Shown here one piece after another: positions 1-6,017 of a stretch of DNA of 6,017 bases. The first letter of the stretch is position 1, and each line of letters begins with the position of its first letter. The notes beneath the pieces were generated by a model. It did not search any database. It saw only the letters and a list, made by a program, of their open reading frames with translations, and was not told the DNA's origin. The DNA is from a bacterium (lineage in GTDB: Bacteria > Babelota > Babeliae > Babelales > RVW-14). A program made the translations under genes and the position numbers. Location of the stretch: NCBI GenBank assembly GCA_023249955.1, contig JAHFBR010000075.1:1-6017 (forward strand). Reading direction: 5' to 3'.

Positions 1-479
1 ATCTGATCAACGGTCAGGTTAACCAGTTCAGAGACGCGCATGCCGGTGGCGTAGAGGAGATACAGCATAACCTTATTGCGAACGCCTTTATCCGACATAT
101 CGCGATTAGCAGCAGCAAGAAGTTTTTCGATTTCTGGCTCGGTCAAGTAGTTGGGTAGGGTCTTTTCAATTTTAGGAAAGACCAGAGCCTTGGCAATATT
201 GGGGAGGTGAAACATTTCAGAAAGAAAGCGGAAGAAGAGTTTTAACGAAGAAATTTTACGCGCGAGCGATTTAGCCGTTAAACCCTGACTCTTTAATTTT
301 TTTAAAAAGGCAGTAATGTGCCTTTTGGTTATCACCTGCACTCTTACTTTCTCTTCCTGCAAAAAGAGGTCAAATTGCTCAAGATCCCGCTTGTACGCCA
401 AAAAGGTATTTTGCGAAACACGCTTTTCGGTCAATAAATAAGCATGAAATTGACCAACAACCTCCCCTACTCCACTCAC
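1..479 (-). CDS. xerD: XerD-like tyrosine recombinase, N-terminal part (3' end beyond left edge)
   Basis: Translation from a GTG at 477-479 gives 159 residues that stay open to the window edge. Residues about 5-90 look like the SAM-like core-binding domain of Xer recombinases, with NTFLAYKRDL near 24-33 and LARKISSLKLFFRFL near 72-86. The catalytic domain begins with the linker PKIEKTLPNYLTEPEIEKLL (102-121) and reaches ATGMRVSEL (144-152), whose Arg148 is the first catalytic Arg of the family. The remaining catalytic residues (second Arg, His, nucleophilic Tyr) lie outside the window. Xer proteins resolve chromosome dimers by strand exchange at dif during division. The linker resembles XerD more than XerC by memory, but XerC or a single XerH/XerA-type enzyme is not excluded. 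The GTG start is chosen because GGGAGG lies 6 nt upstream. The gene begins 18 nt after the proS stop with no terminator between, so cotranscription with proS is likely. Confidence 0.88.
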   Translation of the reverse strand, partial: MSGVGEVVGQFHAYLLTEKRVSQNTFLAYKRDLEQFDLFLQEEKVRVQVITKRHITAFLKKLKSQGLTAKSLARKISSLKLFFRFLSEMFHLPNIAKALVFPKIEKTLPNYLTEPEIEKLLAAANRDMSDKGVRNKVMLYLLYATGMRVSELVNLTVDQ

Positions 480-483
480 GCCG

Positions 484-491
484 CACCTCCC
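484..491 (-). promoter_or_regulatory. Ribosome binding site deciding the GTG start of xer
   Basis: On the minus strand GGGAGGTG ends 4 nt before GTG at 479; its GGGAGG core is 6 nt away. This is a near-perfect Shine-Dalgarno sequence and supports the GTG start. It sits in the 18-nt gap after the proS stop codon. Confidence 0.75.
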
Positions 492-497
492 GATTAA

Positions 498-1931
498 TTA
501 ATATGCCTTGGCTACCAAAATATCTGTTTTGCTTGGCTGAGTGCAATGCATACATGTTGAATGTTGTTTTTCATCGAGCAGGCAGCGAATGGTGCCTTTG
601 AATTCTTTCACTTTTGCTTCACAATCGGGACTGCCACACCACCCCGTTTGATACAGGCCGCCATTGGCATCCATCTGCGGTCCAAAAGTAGCAAGCTTAT
701 CGGCTTGATGCCACTGACTGCGCATGCGATCGCGCGCACGCTGCAAAAGATTATTCTGAATGGTTTGGAGCAAGTCGGTAACCGAAGATACCAGATTGTC
801 AGCCGAAACCACCGATTTTTTCTTCGCCTTGTCCGTTTCAATGCGGTTAACCAAAACAACGTTGTTTGATACAAGGTCTTTTGGCCCCATTTCAACACGG
901 ACCGGTACACCACGCAGCTCCCAGTGAAAGAATTTTGCGCCCGGCGTCTTGGTTTCATCATCATCAAGAACACAGCGAACGCCCTGCGCATCAAGATCTT
1001 TTTTGATGCCGCGTACTTTGGCCAGAATGGCCGTACGCTCTTCATCGGTCTTGAAGATGGGAACAATAACCACTTGGATAGGCGCAACGCGTGGAGGCAT
1101 AATCAGCCCGTTGCCATCGCCATGCGTCATGATCAAAGCGCCTACTGAACGCGTGGTAAATCCCCAGCTGGTGCAGTGAGGAACTTTGACGGTGCCATCT
1201 TTATCTTGATAGTTAACATCAAATGATGCTGGAAAGCTCTGCGCCAAAACGTGCGAGGTACACATTTGCAGCGCCTTGCCATCTTGCATTAAGCCTTCAA
1301 CGGTGTACGTTTGATCGGCTCCGGCAAAACGCTCGCTCTCCGACTTTACGCCAGCAATGGCCGGCACGGCTAAATAATTTTCATACAGATCCTTGTACAT
1401 GGCCAACGCATTGGTCGCCATCGTAACCGCCTCTTCATGCGTGGCATGGGCAGTGTGGCCCTCTTGCCACAAAAATTCCAGGCTTCTAACAAATGGACGT
1501 GTGCGCATCTCCCAACGGACAACGTTTGCCCACTGATTGATAGAAAGAGGCAGATCGCGCCATGATGTTATCCATTTGGCAAACATATGATAAATAATGG
1601 TTTCTGAGGTTGGACGCACCACCAGTGGCTCTTCCAGCTTGTTGCCGCCACCATGGGTTACCACAGCAAGTTCGGGGGAAAAGCCCTCGATGTGCTTGGC
1701 CTCTTTTTTAAGAAACGCTTCCGGGATCAGTAACGGGAAATAAGCATTTTGTACGCCAAGCGCCTTAATCTTTTTATCCAACTCCTGCTGAATACCTTCC
1801 CACATAGCGTAGCCATAAGGTCGAATAACAAAGCAGCCTTTGGTAGGGCTGGCATCGATAACCTCAGCCTGAACAAGAACCTCTTGGTACCACTCTGCAA
1901 AATTCGAACCTATGTCTGGCAGCTTATTCAT
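498..1931 (-). CDS. proS: Prolyl-tRNA synthetase, archaeal/eukaryote-type (short form with C-terminal zinc domain)
   Basis: Class II aminoacyl-tRNA synthetase that charges tRNA-Pro with proline in the cytoplasm. From ATG 1931 the protein is 477 residues, the usual length for the ProRS form lacking the inserted editing domain of E. coli-type enzymes (about 570 residues). RPTSET is at about 106-111. Motif 2 starts with VVRWEMR (about 137-143) and runs on to FLWQEGHTAH. Motif 3 is GDGNGLIMPPRVAPIQ (about 271-286). The anticodon-binding domain follows from about 287 to 400. The C-terminal domain carries Cys432, Cys437, Cys460 and Cys463 as a likely zinc site and ends in Tyr477, a hallmark of this subtype. 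The frame stays open upstream to an ATG at 2006, but those 25 extra residues are not family-like and would span the candidate promoter, so 1931 is preferred. The Shine-Dalgarno there (GGGAAA) is only moderate. The xer gene follows after 18 nt. Confidence 0.97.
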   Translation of the reverse strand: MNKLPDIGSNFAEWYQEVLVQAEVIDASPTKGCFVIRPYGYAMWEGIQQELDKKIKALGVQNAYFPLLIPEAFLKKEAKHIEGFSPELAVVTHGGGNKLEEPLVVRPTSETIIYHMFAKWITSWRDLPLSINQWANVVRWEMRTRPFVRSLEFLWQEGHTAHATHEEAVTMATNALAMYKDLYENYLAVPAIAGVKSESERFAGADQTYTVEGLMQDGKALQMCTSHVLAQSFPASFDVNYQDKDGTVKVPHCTSWGFTTRSVGALIMTHGDGNGLIMPPRVAPIQVVIVPIFKTDEERTAILAKVRGIKKDLDAQGVRCVLDDDETKTPGAKFFHWELRGVPVRVEMGPKDLVSNNVVLVNRIETDKAKKKSVVSADNLVSSVTDLLQTIQNNLLQRARDRMRSQWHQADKLATFGPQMDANGGLYQTGWCGSPDCEAKVKEFKGTIRCLLDEKQHSTCMHCTQPSKTDILVAKAY

Positions 1932-1984
1932 ACGTTTCCCGTTAATTAAGCATGTTTTTAATTTTTTTTGAGAACAGTGAAGAA

Positions 1985-1990
1985 AGTATA
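1985..1990 (-). promoter_or_regulatory. Candidate -10 element for proS
   Basis: TATACT on the minus strand matches the sigma70 -10 consensus at five of six positions. It lies about 54 nt before the proS ATG and just downstream of the preceding gene's terminator, where a proS promoter is expected. No convincing -35 hexamer lies 16-18 nt upstream, so the call is tentative. Confidence 0.4.
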
Positions 1991-2022
1991 CACCAAAAAA
2001 CAGCAAGGCGTGATGAATTAAA

Positions 2023-2050
2023 AAAACCCTGCATATTTCAGCAGGGTTTT
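2023..2050 (-). terminator. Rho-independent terminator of the cysteine peptidase-like gene
   Basis: A perfect 10-bp inverted repeat has arms AAAACCCTGC (2023-2032) and GCAGGGTTTT (2041-2050) around an 8-nt loop. On the minus strand the second arm runs into a T-rich tract (GCAGGGTTTTTTTAATTC). It begins 32 nt after the stop of the gene at 2083-3897. The other strand also ends in a T-rich stretch, so it could work in both directions, although no plus-strand gene ends here. Confidence 0.88.
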
Positions 2051-2082
2051 AATATTTTTAGGTTTTTCTGACCAGCAAGGCC

Positions 2083-3897
2083 CTATTCTTCAGTCTCACC
2101 AACCGCGTCTGCAACCCAGGCAACAAAGTCATCAAACGAGCTGCCCTCGATGTGATAGCGTTGGTTCTCTAGCGTAGGTTCTGGCGCAGGCGCACCTGCG
2201 CGATGAACTTCGGTACCAAAAGCAATACCATCAATATCTGCAATTTCATATCCAAAGCAGTAGCCACGTATGGCATCAAATGCTTGTTGATAGCGTGCTC
2301 TTTGTTGCACCTTATCGGGGCGGGCAAAGAAGTTTTTGTCATGCTCCAACCGATTGGCACATGCAGCAGCAAAGTGTCCCAATGCTCGTGCGATACGTTC
2401 TTGGGGTGTTCCATCGGTAGAATGTTCACAAATATTGCGCACCGTTTCCAAGCTTCCTAATGCTGGGATATCACCCGATGCTGGAACATCACGCTTGTGG
2501 TAAACATCTAAAACGCGGGCGACCCCATCGTTATGGTAACCACCCATTGAGTCAACTACCCACGGCTTAACCGCTGCAGCCTTTTCACCTTGCTCAGGAG
2601 GCCGTATGCTGATTGCAATCCAATGACCTCGCGCACCGGGCTCATTTTTGACCATATGCAACATAACCGTTTGTGGCTCTGTTCTGTTACGGAAGGCATG
2701 GACACTCTCGCTGATGGCGTCTTTATTATCACTCGCCCCAACACCTATATCTTCAGGGTTTTGTATGACAACAATCGGACTTACTTGTTCATGAGTAATA
2801 CCAAGATCTCGCGCTACAGCACGCACAAACACAGGATCATCTACTAATGGTTCAAGTTCGTCAATATCAAGCCAATCAGTAGATTGCATTTTGTTCAGGC
2901 GAACTCTGTCCTTGCGTGACATCGTCCGCGCACGTTGCGTGCGTATTGGCACCACACGCTCACCAATAATTTTTTTGACATTAGCCACGGCCAAAGGTCT
3001 ATCTTTAACACGCTCAACAAGCTCTTTTGCCTCTTGTTCATCATGCGCATGGCTCATAGCAACAGCGTGTACCAGTGCATAGACGCCGCATTCTGCAGAC
3101 GACTGGCGAGCTCCTTCAAAATACACGGCATTGAGCCTGTTTTTATAATAGTTTTGGTAATAGTAATAACCACCAGCAGCGGCAATTGATGCAACAACAA
3201 GAGCGGTAAGTACCTTGTGCCTGCAGGCAAACTCCCACGGACGAAAGACAACCCAGTCTGTTGCTGAATCAAAGAAATCAATCCCCAAATAATCTTCGTT
3301 CAAAAGACAGAACAATAAAATGTGGTTAAAGCGTGTGAGTTTATTAAAAAATGCTAAGTCTTCAGAGCCTAAAAAATCACGCCTGTTCAGACAATAAAAC
3401 GTCACGAACTGGTTAAACTCTTTCAGCTGGCTGGATAAGTCGCGCAAATGTCGTGGCTTAATGGTCCCGATGGGCACATCTTTCAGGCGTGTACATATTT
3501 TTAAAAATCTATATTCGATCTCTGGATTGTACATGCAACGGTTGGCGTTAAGCTCGGTAACCACGTCATCCATTAAAATAAGTGCCTCTTCTGAGAGGCG
3601 TGATGCTGCAAACAATGCCTTTTGCATTTCGCTGTCATCATCCTTATTCATCAAGAACTCTTTTAACAAATCTTGAACATTGGTTTTAATGATGGTTAAC
3701 AATTTATGCAGATGCAGCTCTGACAGAATAATTTTTTTACGTGCAAACCAGTCGCTTTGAGGGCTTTTGGTCGCAATGTTCTGCGTGATCGTGTTGGTGC
3801 CCAAAGCAGGAGTCTTTGCTTGTACTGGCACCAGACTGGTCAATACCATGGTACTCACGAGAACAAATATGCCATTTTGCAAATTTTTATATATCAT
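2083..3897 (-). CDS. Putative exported/membrane-anchored papain-like (deubiquitinase-like) cysteine peptidase
   Basis: The protein has 604 residues and I do not recognise a named family for its full length. Residues 1-27 form a signal peptide: Lys4, a hydrophobic core at 9-25 and a VQA cleavage site before Lys28. Residues 28-225 are helix-rich with five Cys and no recognised domain. A hydrophobic segment at about 229-243 is followed by a Tyr cluster (YYYYQNYYKNR). The C-terminal part carries a plausible Cys peptidase core: QSSAECGVYALVHA with Gln265 and Cys270, then DWLDIDEL (341-348), RGHWIAI with His425, and PWVVDSMGG with Asp449. The Gln-Cys-His-Asp order and the Q-x4-C spacing fit papain-fold enzymes such as Josephin-type deubiquitinases. 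The HW and DS motifs also recall Ulp1/C48 peptidases in rearranged order. Residues 450-604 are helical with an acidic tail. Substrate is unknown; action on host ubiquitin-like proteins is inference. The start has AGAAGGA 5 nt upstream. It is a single-gene unit closed by the terminator at 2023-2050. Confidence 0.85.
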   Translation of the reverse strand: MIYKNLQNGIFVLVSTMVLTSLVPVQAKTPALGTNTITQNIATKSPQSDWFARKKIILSELHLHKLLTIIKTNVQDLLKEFLMNKDDDSEMQKALFAASRLSEEALILMDDVVTELNANRCMYNPEIEYRFLKICTRLKDVPIGTIKPRHLRDLSSQLKEFNQFVTFYCLNRRDFLGSEDLAFFNKLTRFNHILLFCLLNEDYLGIDFFDSATDWVVFRPWEFACRHKVLTALVVASIAAAGGYYYYQNYYKNRLNAVYFEGARQSSAECGVYALVHAVAMSHAHDEQEAKELVERVKDRPLAVANVKKIIGERVVPIRTQRARTMSRKDRVRLNKMQSTDWLDIDELEPLVDDPVFVRAVARDLGITHEQVSPIVVIQNPEDIGVGASDNKDAISESVHAFRNRTEPQTVMLHMVKNEPGARGHWIAISIRPPEQGEKAAAVKPWVVDSMGGYHNDGVARVLDVYHKRDVPASGDIPALGSLETVRNICEHSTDGTPQERIARALGHFAAACANRLEHDKNFFARPDKVQQRARYQQAFDAIRGYCFGYEIADIDGIAFGTEVHRAGAPAPEPTLENQRYHIEGSSFDDFVAWVADAVGETEE

Positions 3898-4059
3898 AAA
3901 AGTCCTTCTGAAGCACTATTTTCACGTGTTTTTTCAAATTTTATGCCCTCTAGGTATAAAGAAAAATTTCAAAAAAATAAAATTATCTTTAAAATCAGCT
4001 CTGTAATTTGGTTTTTTAACAACAATACGCCATAGATTACGGGTATTCAAAGGATCGCT
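3898..4059. promoter_or_regulatory. Divergent intergenic region with promoters of the peptidase gene and gmk
   Basis: These 162 AT-rich bases lie between two genes facing apart, so they should hold promoters for both. On the minus strand the best -10 candidates are TAAAAT (3938-3943) and TATACC (3953-3958), both with poor -35 matches. On the plus strand TTGGTT (about 4008-4013) could be a -35, but the best -10 after it, TAGATT, needs a long 19-nt spacer. Shine-Dalgarno sequences mark both ends: AGAAGGA on the minus strand (3903-3909) and AAAGGA on the plus strand (4049-4054). A CACGTG palindrome at 3923-3928 has no evident role. Promoter presence is inferred from layout, and the exact elements are uncertain. 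Confidence 0.4.
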
Positions 4060-4641
4060 ATGACTAACCGTGGAGTGCTCTTTGTACTTTCGGCCCCAAC
4101 AGGCGGCGGGAAGACCACCGTTGCTCGGGAGGCAATCAAAAAACTTGCTCCCAAGTACCCTATCGATAAGGTCACCACTTACACAACGCGCCCGCCGCGT
4201 AATCACGAGCTTAATGGAGTTGATTATCACTTTGTGACCGAAGAGGATTTTTTGTGCAAGCAAGATCAAGGCTTCTTTATCGAAACCACATTTTATGACG
4301 GCTTTTTGTATGGCTCTCCACGATCGATTCTGCACGAACTTGACCAGGGAAGGTCATTTTTGATGGTTACCGACCGTCCCGGCGCAAAAATTATTAAACA
4401 GGAGCTTCCAGGAGCAGTGCTTATTTGGCTCGGCGTCCCCGACATTTCGACAGTGGCAGATCGCCTGCACCAGCGAGGAACCGAGGATGATGAGACGCTG
4501 GAGCGGCGCATTGAGTTAGCATCACGTGAAATAGCCGAAGAGGATAAGGCGCCTCTTTTTGATCATCACATCATGAACCAAAATCTTGACGAGGCTGTTA
4601 ATAAGCTGGTTAGCCTGATTACGACGTCTGTGGTTCAGTAA
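4060..4641 (+). CDS. gmk: Guanylate kinase
   Basis: Phosphorylates GMP to GDP with ATP in the cytoplasm, an essential step of guanine nucleotide synthesis and salvage. The protein has 193 residues, close to the family norm of about 200. The P-loop is SAPTGGGKTT (11-20), where most family members have a Ser-Gly-Ala-Gly version. The GMP-binding segment has TTRPPR (42-47), NGVDYHFV (52-59), Glu75 and YGS (84-86). TDRPGA (104-109) aligns with the usual DVQGA; its Asp105 is kept but the acidic residue two positions earlier is Val103. LHQRGTEDDETLERR (136-150) is the lid region, and FDHHIMNQNLDEA matches the C-terminal YDyvivNd motif. The start is supported by AAAGGA 5 nt upstream. It is the only plus-strand gene and its last 23 nt overlap the 3' end of the convergent EamA gene. 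Identification is secure. The P-loop and DVQGA-region changes look like divergence, not inactivation. Confidence 0.97.
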   Translation: MTNRGVLFVLSAPTGGGKTTVAREAIKKLAPKYPIDKVTTYTTRPPRNHELNGVDYHFVTEEDFLCKQDQGFFIETTFYDGFLYGSPRSILHELDQGRSFLMVTDRPGAKIIKQELPGAVLIWLGVPDISTVADRLHQRGTEDDETLERRIELASREIAEEDKAPLFDHHIMNQNLDEAVNKLVSLITTSVVQ

Positions 4642-5527
4642 AATTCTTTTTCAATTCACTGCGATAAAAGATATAAAGGCCAATCATCACCAGGGCCAAA
4701 CTTGCACTGTGATGCCAGGTTACCTCACCGCCCATGAAAAGCCACTCAAACAAAGCACCAAAGCCGGGACACAGAAAGCCCGCAAAGGTCAAAAAGGTCA
4801 TCGAATACGAACGCAAGAGCCATCCGTACATGTTATAAAAGATGACGTTTGCCGAAATAATCAGTGCGGCTGTCCACAATAAAAAGTATGGCCAATTGCT
4901 AACCGGATGGGCAAATCCTTCAAGCAATCCGGCAGTAATAAAGCTTAAAATTCCGCCCATCAACATGGCGTAGCCATTGATAACTCCAAGGTGGTAACCC
5001 TTGTGCATCAAGCGCTTAACCAAAAACCACGCATACGCCGCACAGGTTGCCCCAAAAAGAATGGTCATCTCGGGCAATGAGATGCTGGCGATTTCCATGG
5101 TGGCCTCGGCGCCATTGGTCGCGCCAATAAACACCGGGATGAGCCCGCAAAGCCCAACAGCAATACCCAGCACTTTTTGCAATGTAAGACGTTCATTGAG
5201 CAAGAGGTATGACAGCAGGGCTGCAATAAACGGCGTTGTTGAGTAAATCAGCGTTGCTTTGAGCGCAGACACATACTGCAGCGCCCAAAATTCTGGAACA
5301 AACACCAAGTAAATGTGAAAGATTGAGACTTTGAACAAAAGCGACCAATCGGCACGATCAATCTTAACGCTTTTTGGGTGCGCAAGGCGCTGATAACCAA
5401 GCAGCATCAGGCCGGCAAGAATCATGCGAAAACCGATAATAAAACAGGGATTGGCATGGGCAACAATATTTTTAGCAAAGATAAAGGTCGCGGCAAGTAT
5501 GGCGTACAAAACAATAACGGCAATCAT
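4619..5527 (-). CDS. EamA/DMT-superfamily inner-membrane transporter
   Basis: The protein has 302 residues, the usual size for a ten-helix drug/metabolite transporter made of two EamA repeats. Hydrophobic segments lie at roughly 1-18, 28-45, 62-80, 83-100, 100-112, 117-135, 152-170, 180-203, 213-233 and 243-289 (the last range holding two). The first repeat shows the EamA signature TPFIAALLSYLLLNERLTL (98-116) followed by the Gly-rich LGIAVGLCGLIPVF. The second shows PGFGALFEWLFMGGEVT (254-270). The family exports or imports small molecules such as amino acids, S-adenosylmethionine or nucleotide precursors, and the substrate cannot be read from sequence. The start ATG has AAAAGGAG 6 nt upstream, overlapping the stop of the preceding permease gene, so the two are probably translated from one mRNA. 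No terminator hairpin follows the stop, which lies inside gmk on the opposite strand. Confidence 0.93.
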   Translation of the reverse strand: MIAVIVLYAILAATFIFAKNIVAHANPCFIIGFRMILAGLMLLGYQRLAHPKSVKIDRADWSLLFKVSIFHIYLVFVPEFWALQYVSALKATLIYSTTPFIAALLSYLLLNERLTLQKVLGIAVGLCGLIPVFIGATNGAEATMEIASISLPEMTILFGATCAAYAWFLVKRLMHKGYHLGVINGYAMLMGGILSFITAGLLEGFAHPVSNWPYFLLWTAALIISANVIFYNMYGWLLRSYSMTFLTFAGFLCPGFGALFEWLFMGGEVTWHHSASLALVMIGLYIFYRSELKKNFTEPQTS

Positions 5528-5533
5528 AGGAAG

Positions 5534-5541
5534 CTCCTTTT
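5534..5541 (-). promoter_or_regulatory. Ribosome binding site of the EamA gene, overlapping the upstream stop codon
   Basis: On the minus strand AAAAGGAG lies 6 nt before ATG 5527. Its first two bases are the last two of the preceding TAA (5540-5542). The tight packing fixes the start and supports translational coupling in an operon. Confidence 0.75.
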
Positions 5542-6017
5542 ACTTAAGTAGACGCCTTTTTTTGTAAAGATAAAGACCAAGCGCTAGCAACACAACAAGC
5601 GGCAGGTACAAAAATAGTAACATGAGCAGAGGTGACGCAAATGCCTGCGCAAATACAATAACAACATATGACAACAAATATAACCCTCCACACAAAACAA
5701 TACAACTCAAGAGTGTGTGTACATGCATCAATACCACGCTCATAAAGCCCAGTATGGGAAGCGCTGCTTGCCATACAACTTGTGCAAGGCGCTTGTGAAT
5801 TTCAGCAAAGGCTCCGTGGTCCTGGCTGTACAGCGCCAGCAAAGGCCTCCAGGTCAAAAACTTGATGCCGGAAAGCTGTAATGCATTGTTGTCGGGGTTA
5901 AGAAATTGATGCAAAGCAATCTCGGTTTGCTTAAAGGACGCAACATGAAAACGCCTGTTTTTAAACGTGTAGACCGAGCCATCGTATAAAATAAGCGTTG
6001 TATTCTTAAAAAAACCT
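5540..6017 (-). CDS. LptF/LptG-like (YjgP/YjgQ family) permease, C-terminal part (5' end beyond right edge)
   Basis: The frame is open from the right edge (first full codon 6014-6016) to TAA at 5540-5542, giving 158 residues. A TTG at 5914 could be read as a start, but the 34 codons upstream are open and look coding, so this is the tail of a longer protein. Counting from the edge, residues 1-60 are soluble and beta-like (TLILYDGSVYTFKNRRF), as in the periplasmic domain of LptF/LptG. AEIHKRLA (71-78) then precedes three hydrophobic helices at about 79-98, 101-124 and 128-151 and a basic tail (YKKRRLLK). The E-h-R step before three final helices matches the C-terminal half of LptF/LptG, which extract lipopolysaccharide from the inner membrane with the ATPase LptB. 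Only the tail is visible, so which paralogue it is cannot be told and another permease family remains possible. EamA follows after 12 nt. Confidence 0.62.
   Translation of the reverse strand, partial: GFFKNTTLILYDGSVYTFKNRRFHVASFKQTEIALHQFLNPDNNALQLSGIKFLTWRPLLALYSQDHGAFAEIHKRLAQVVWQAALPILGFMSVVLMHVHTLLSCIVLCGGLYLLSYVVIVFAQAFASPLLMLLFLYLPLVVLLALGLYLYKKRRLLK

Noticed and set aside
1..479. The Xer-like gene as an integrase of a mobile element
   Set aside because: The sequence matches housekeeping Xer recombinases, it is linked to proS, and there is no tRNA, attachment-site repeat or phage gene nearby.
608..1087. Minus-strand open frame of 159 codons inside proS
   Set aside because: It lies wholly within proS in another frame, its product is basic and low in recognisable motifs, and proS itself is a confident family match.
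494..1949. TTAATTAA palindromes at 494-501 and 1942-1949, just outside both ends of the proS coding region
   Set aside because: An 8-bp AT-only palindrome is common in AT-rich intergenic DNA. No flanking direct repeats or mobile-element genes accompany the pair, so it is taken as coincidence.
1932..2006. Longer proS start giving 25 extra residues
   Set aside because: The extension is not similar to ProRS N termini and would contain the candidate TATACT promoter element. The protein starting at 1931 has the usual family length.
3923..3928. CACGTG palindrome in the divergent region as an operator
   Set aside because: It is only 6 bp with no extended symmetry and no second copy, so it cannot be separated from chance.
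3934..4335. Minus-strand open frame of 133 codons across the gmk 5' half and the upstream intergenic region
   Set aside because: It is antisense to conserved gmk sequence, has no family-like motif, and would cover the divergent promoter region.
5540..5914. A 124-residue membrane protein starting at TTG 5914
   Set aside because: The frame continues upstream to the window edge with coding-like sequence, so this is the tail of a larger protein.

Overview
The window is a gene-dense bacterial chromosome segment of moderate GC content with six genes. Five are on the minus strand and one (gmk) is on the plus strand. An LPS-export permease tail (LptF/LptG-like) implies a diderm envelope. The combination of an archaeal/eukaryote-type ProRS, an EamA metabolite carrier and an exported or membrane-anchored papain-like/deubiquitinase-like cysteine peptidase suggests a host-associated, possibly intracellular lineage. 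Candidatus Dependentiae (TM6/Babeliales) is my best guess. This rests on gene style, not on any diagnostic marker, and I hold it at roughly even odds.

Layout, left to right. Positions 1-479 (minus) hold the N-terminal 159 residues of a XerD-like tyrosine recombinase that runs off the left edge. It lies 18 nt downstream of proS (498-1931, minus), so the two probably form a proS-xer operon. proS has a candidate promoter at about 1985-1990. A strong hairpin terminator (2023-2050) separates it from the next minus-strand gene, at 2083-3897. That gene encodes a 604-residue protein with a signal peptide, a helical N-terminal region, a central membrane segment and a C-terminal cysteine peptidase-like domain with Cys270, His425 and Asp449. 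This is the most unusual gene here.

A 162-bp AT-rich divergent intergenic region (3898-4059) separates the peptidase gene from guanylate kinase gmk (4060-4641, plus). The 3' end of gmk overlaps by 23 nt the 3' end of a convergent EamA/DMT transporter gene (4619-5527, minus). The EamA gene follows, after a 12-nt gap, the 3' end of an LptF/LptG-like permease gene (5540 to the right edge, minus). Those two are probably cotranscribed.

proS, xer, gmk and lptF/G are housekeeping genes for translation, chromosome resolution, GDP supply and outer-membrane assembly. The accessory element is the single-gene peptidase unit, flanked by its own terminator and the divergent promoter region. No rRNA, tRNA, CRISPR array, insertion sequence or extended repeat was seen. 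No stretch longer than 300 bases lacks a gene.
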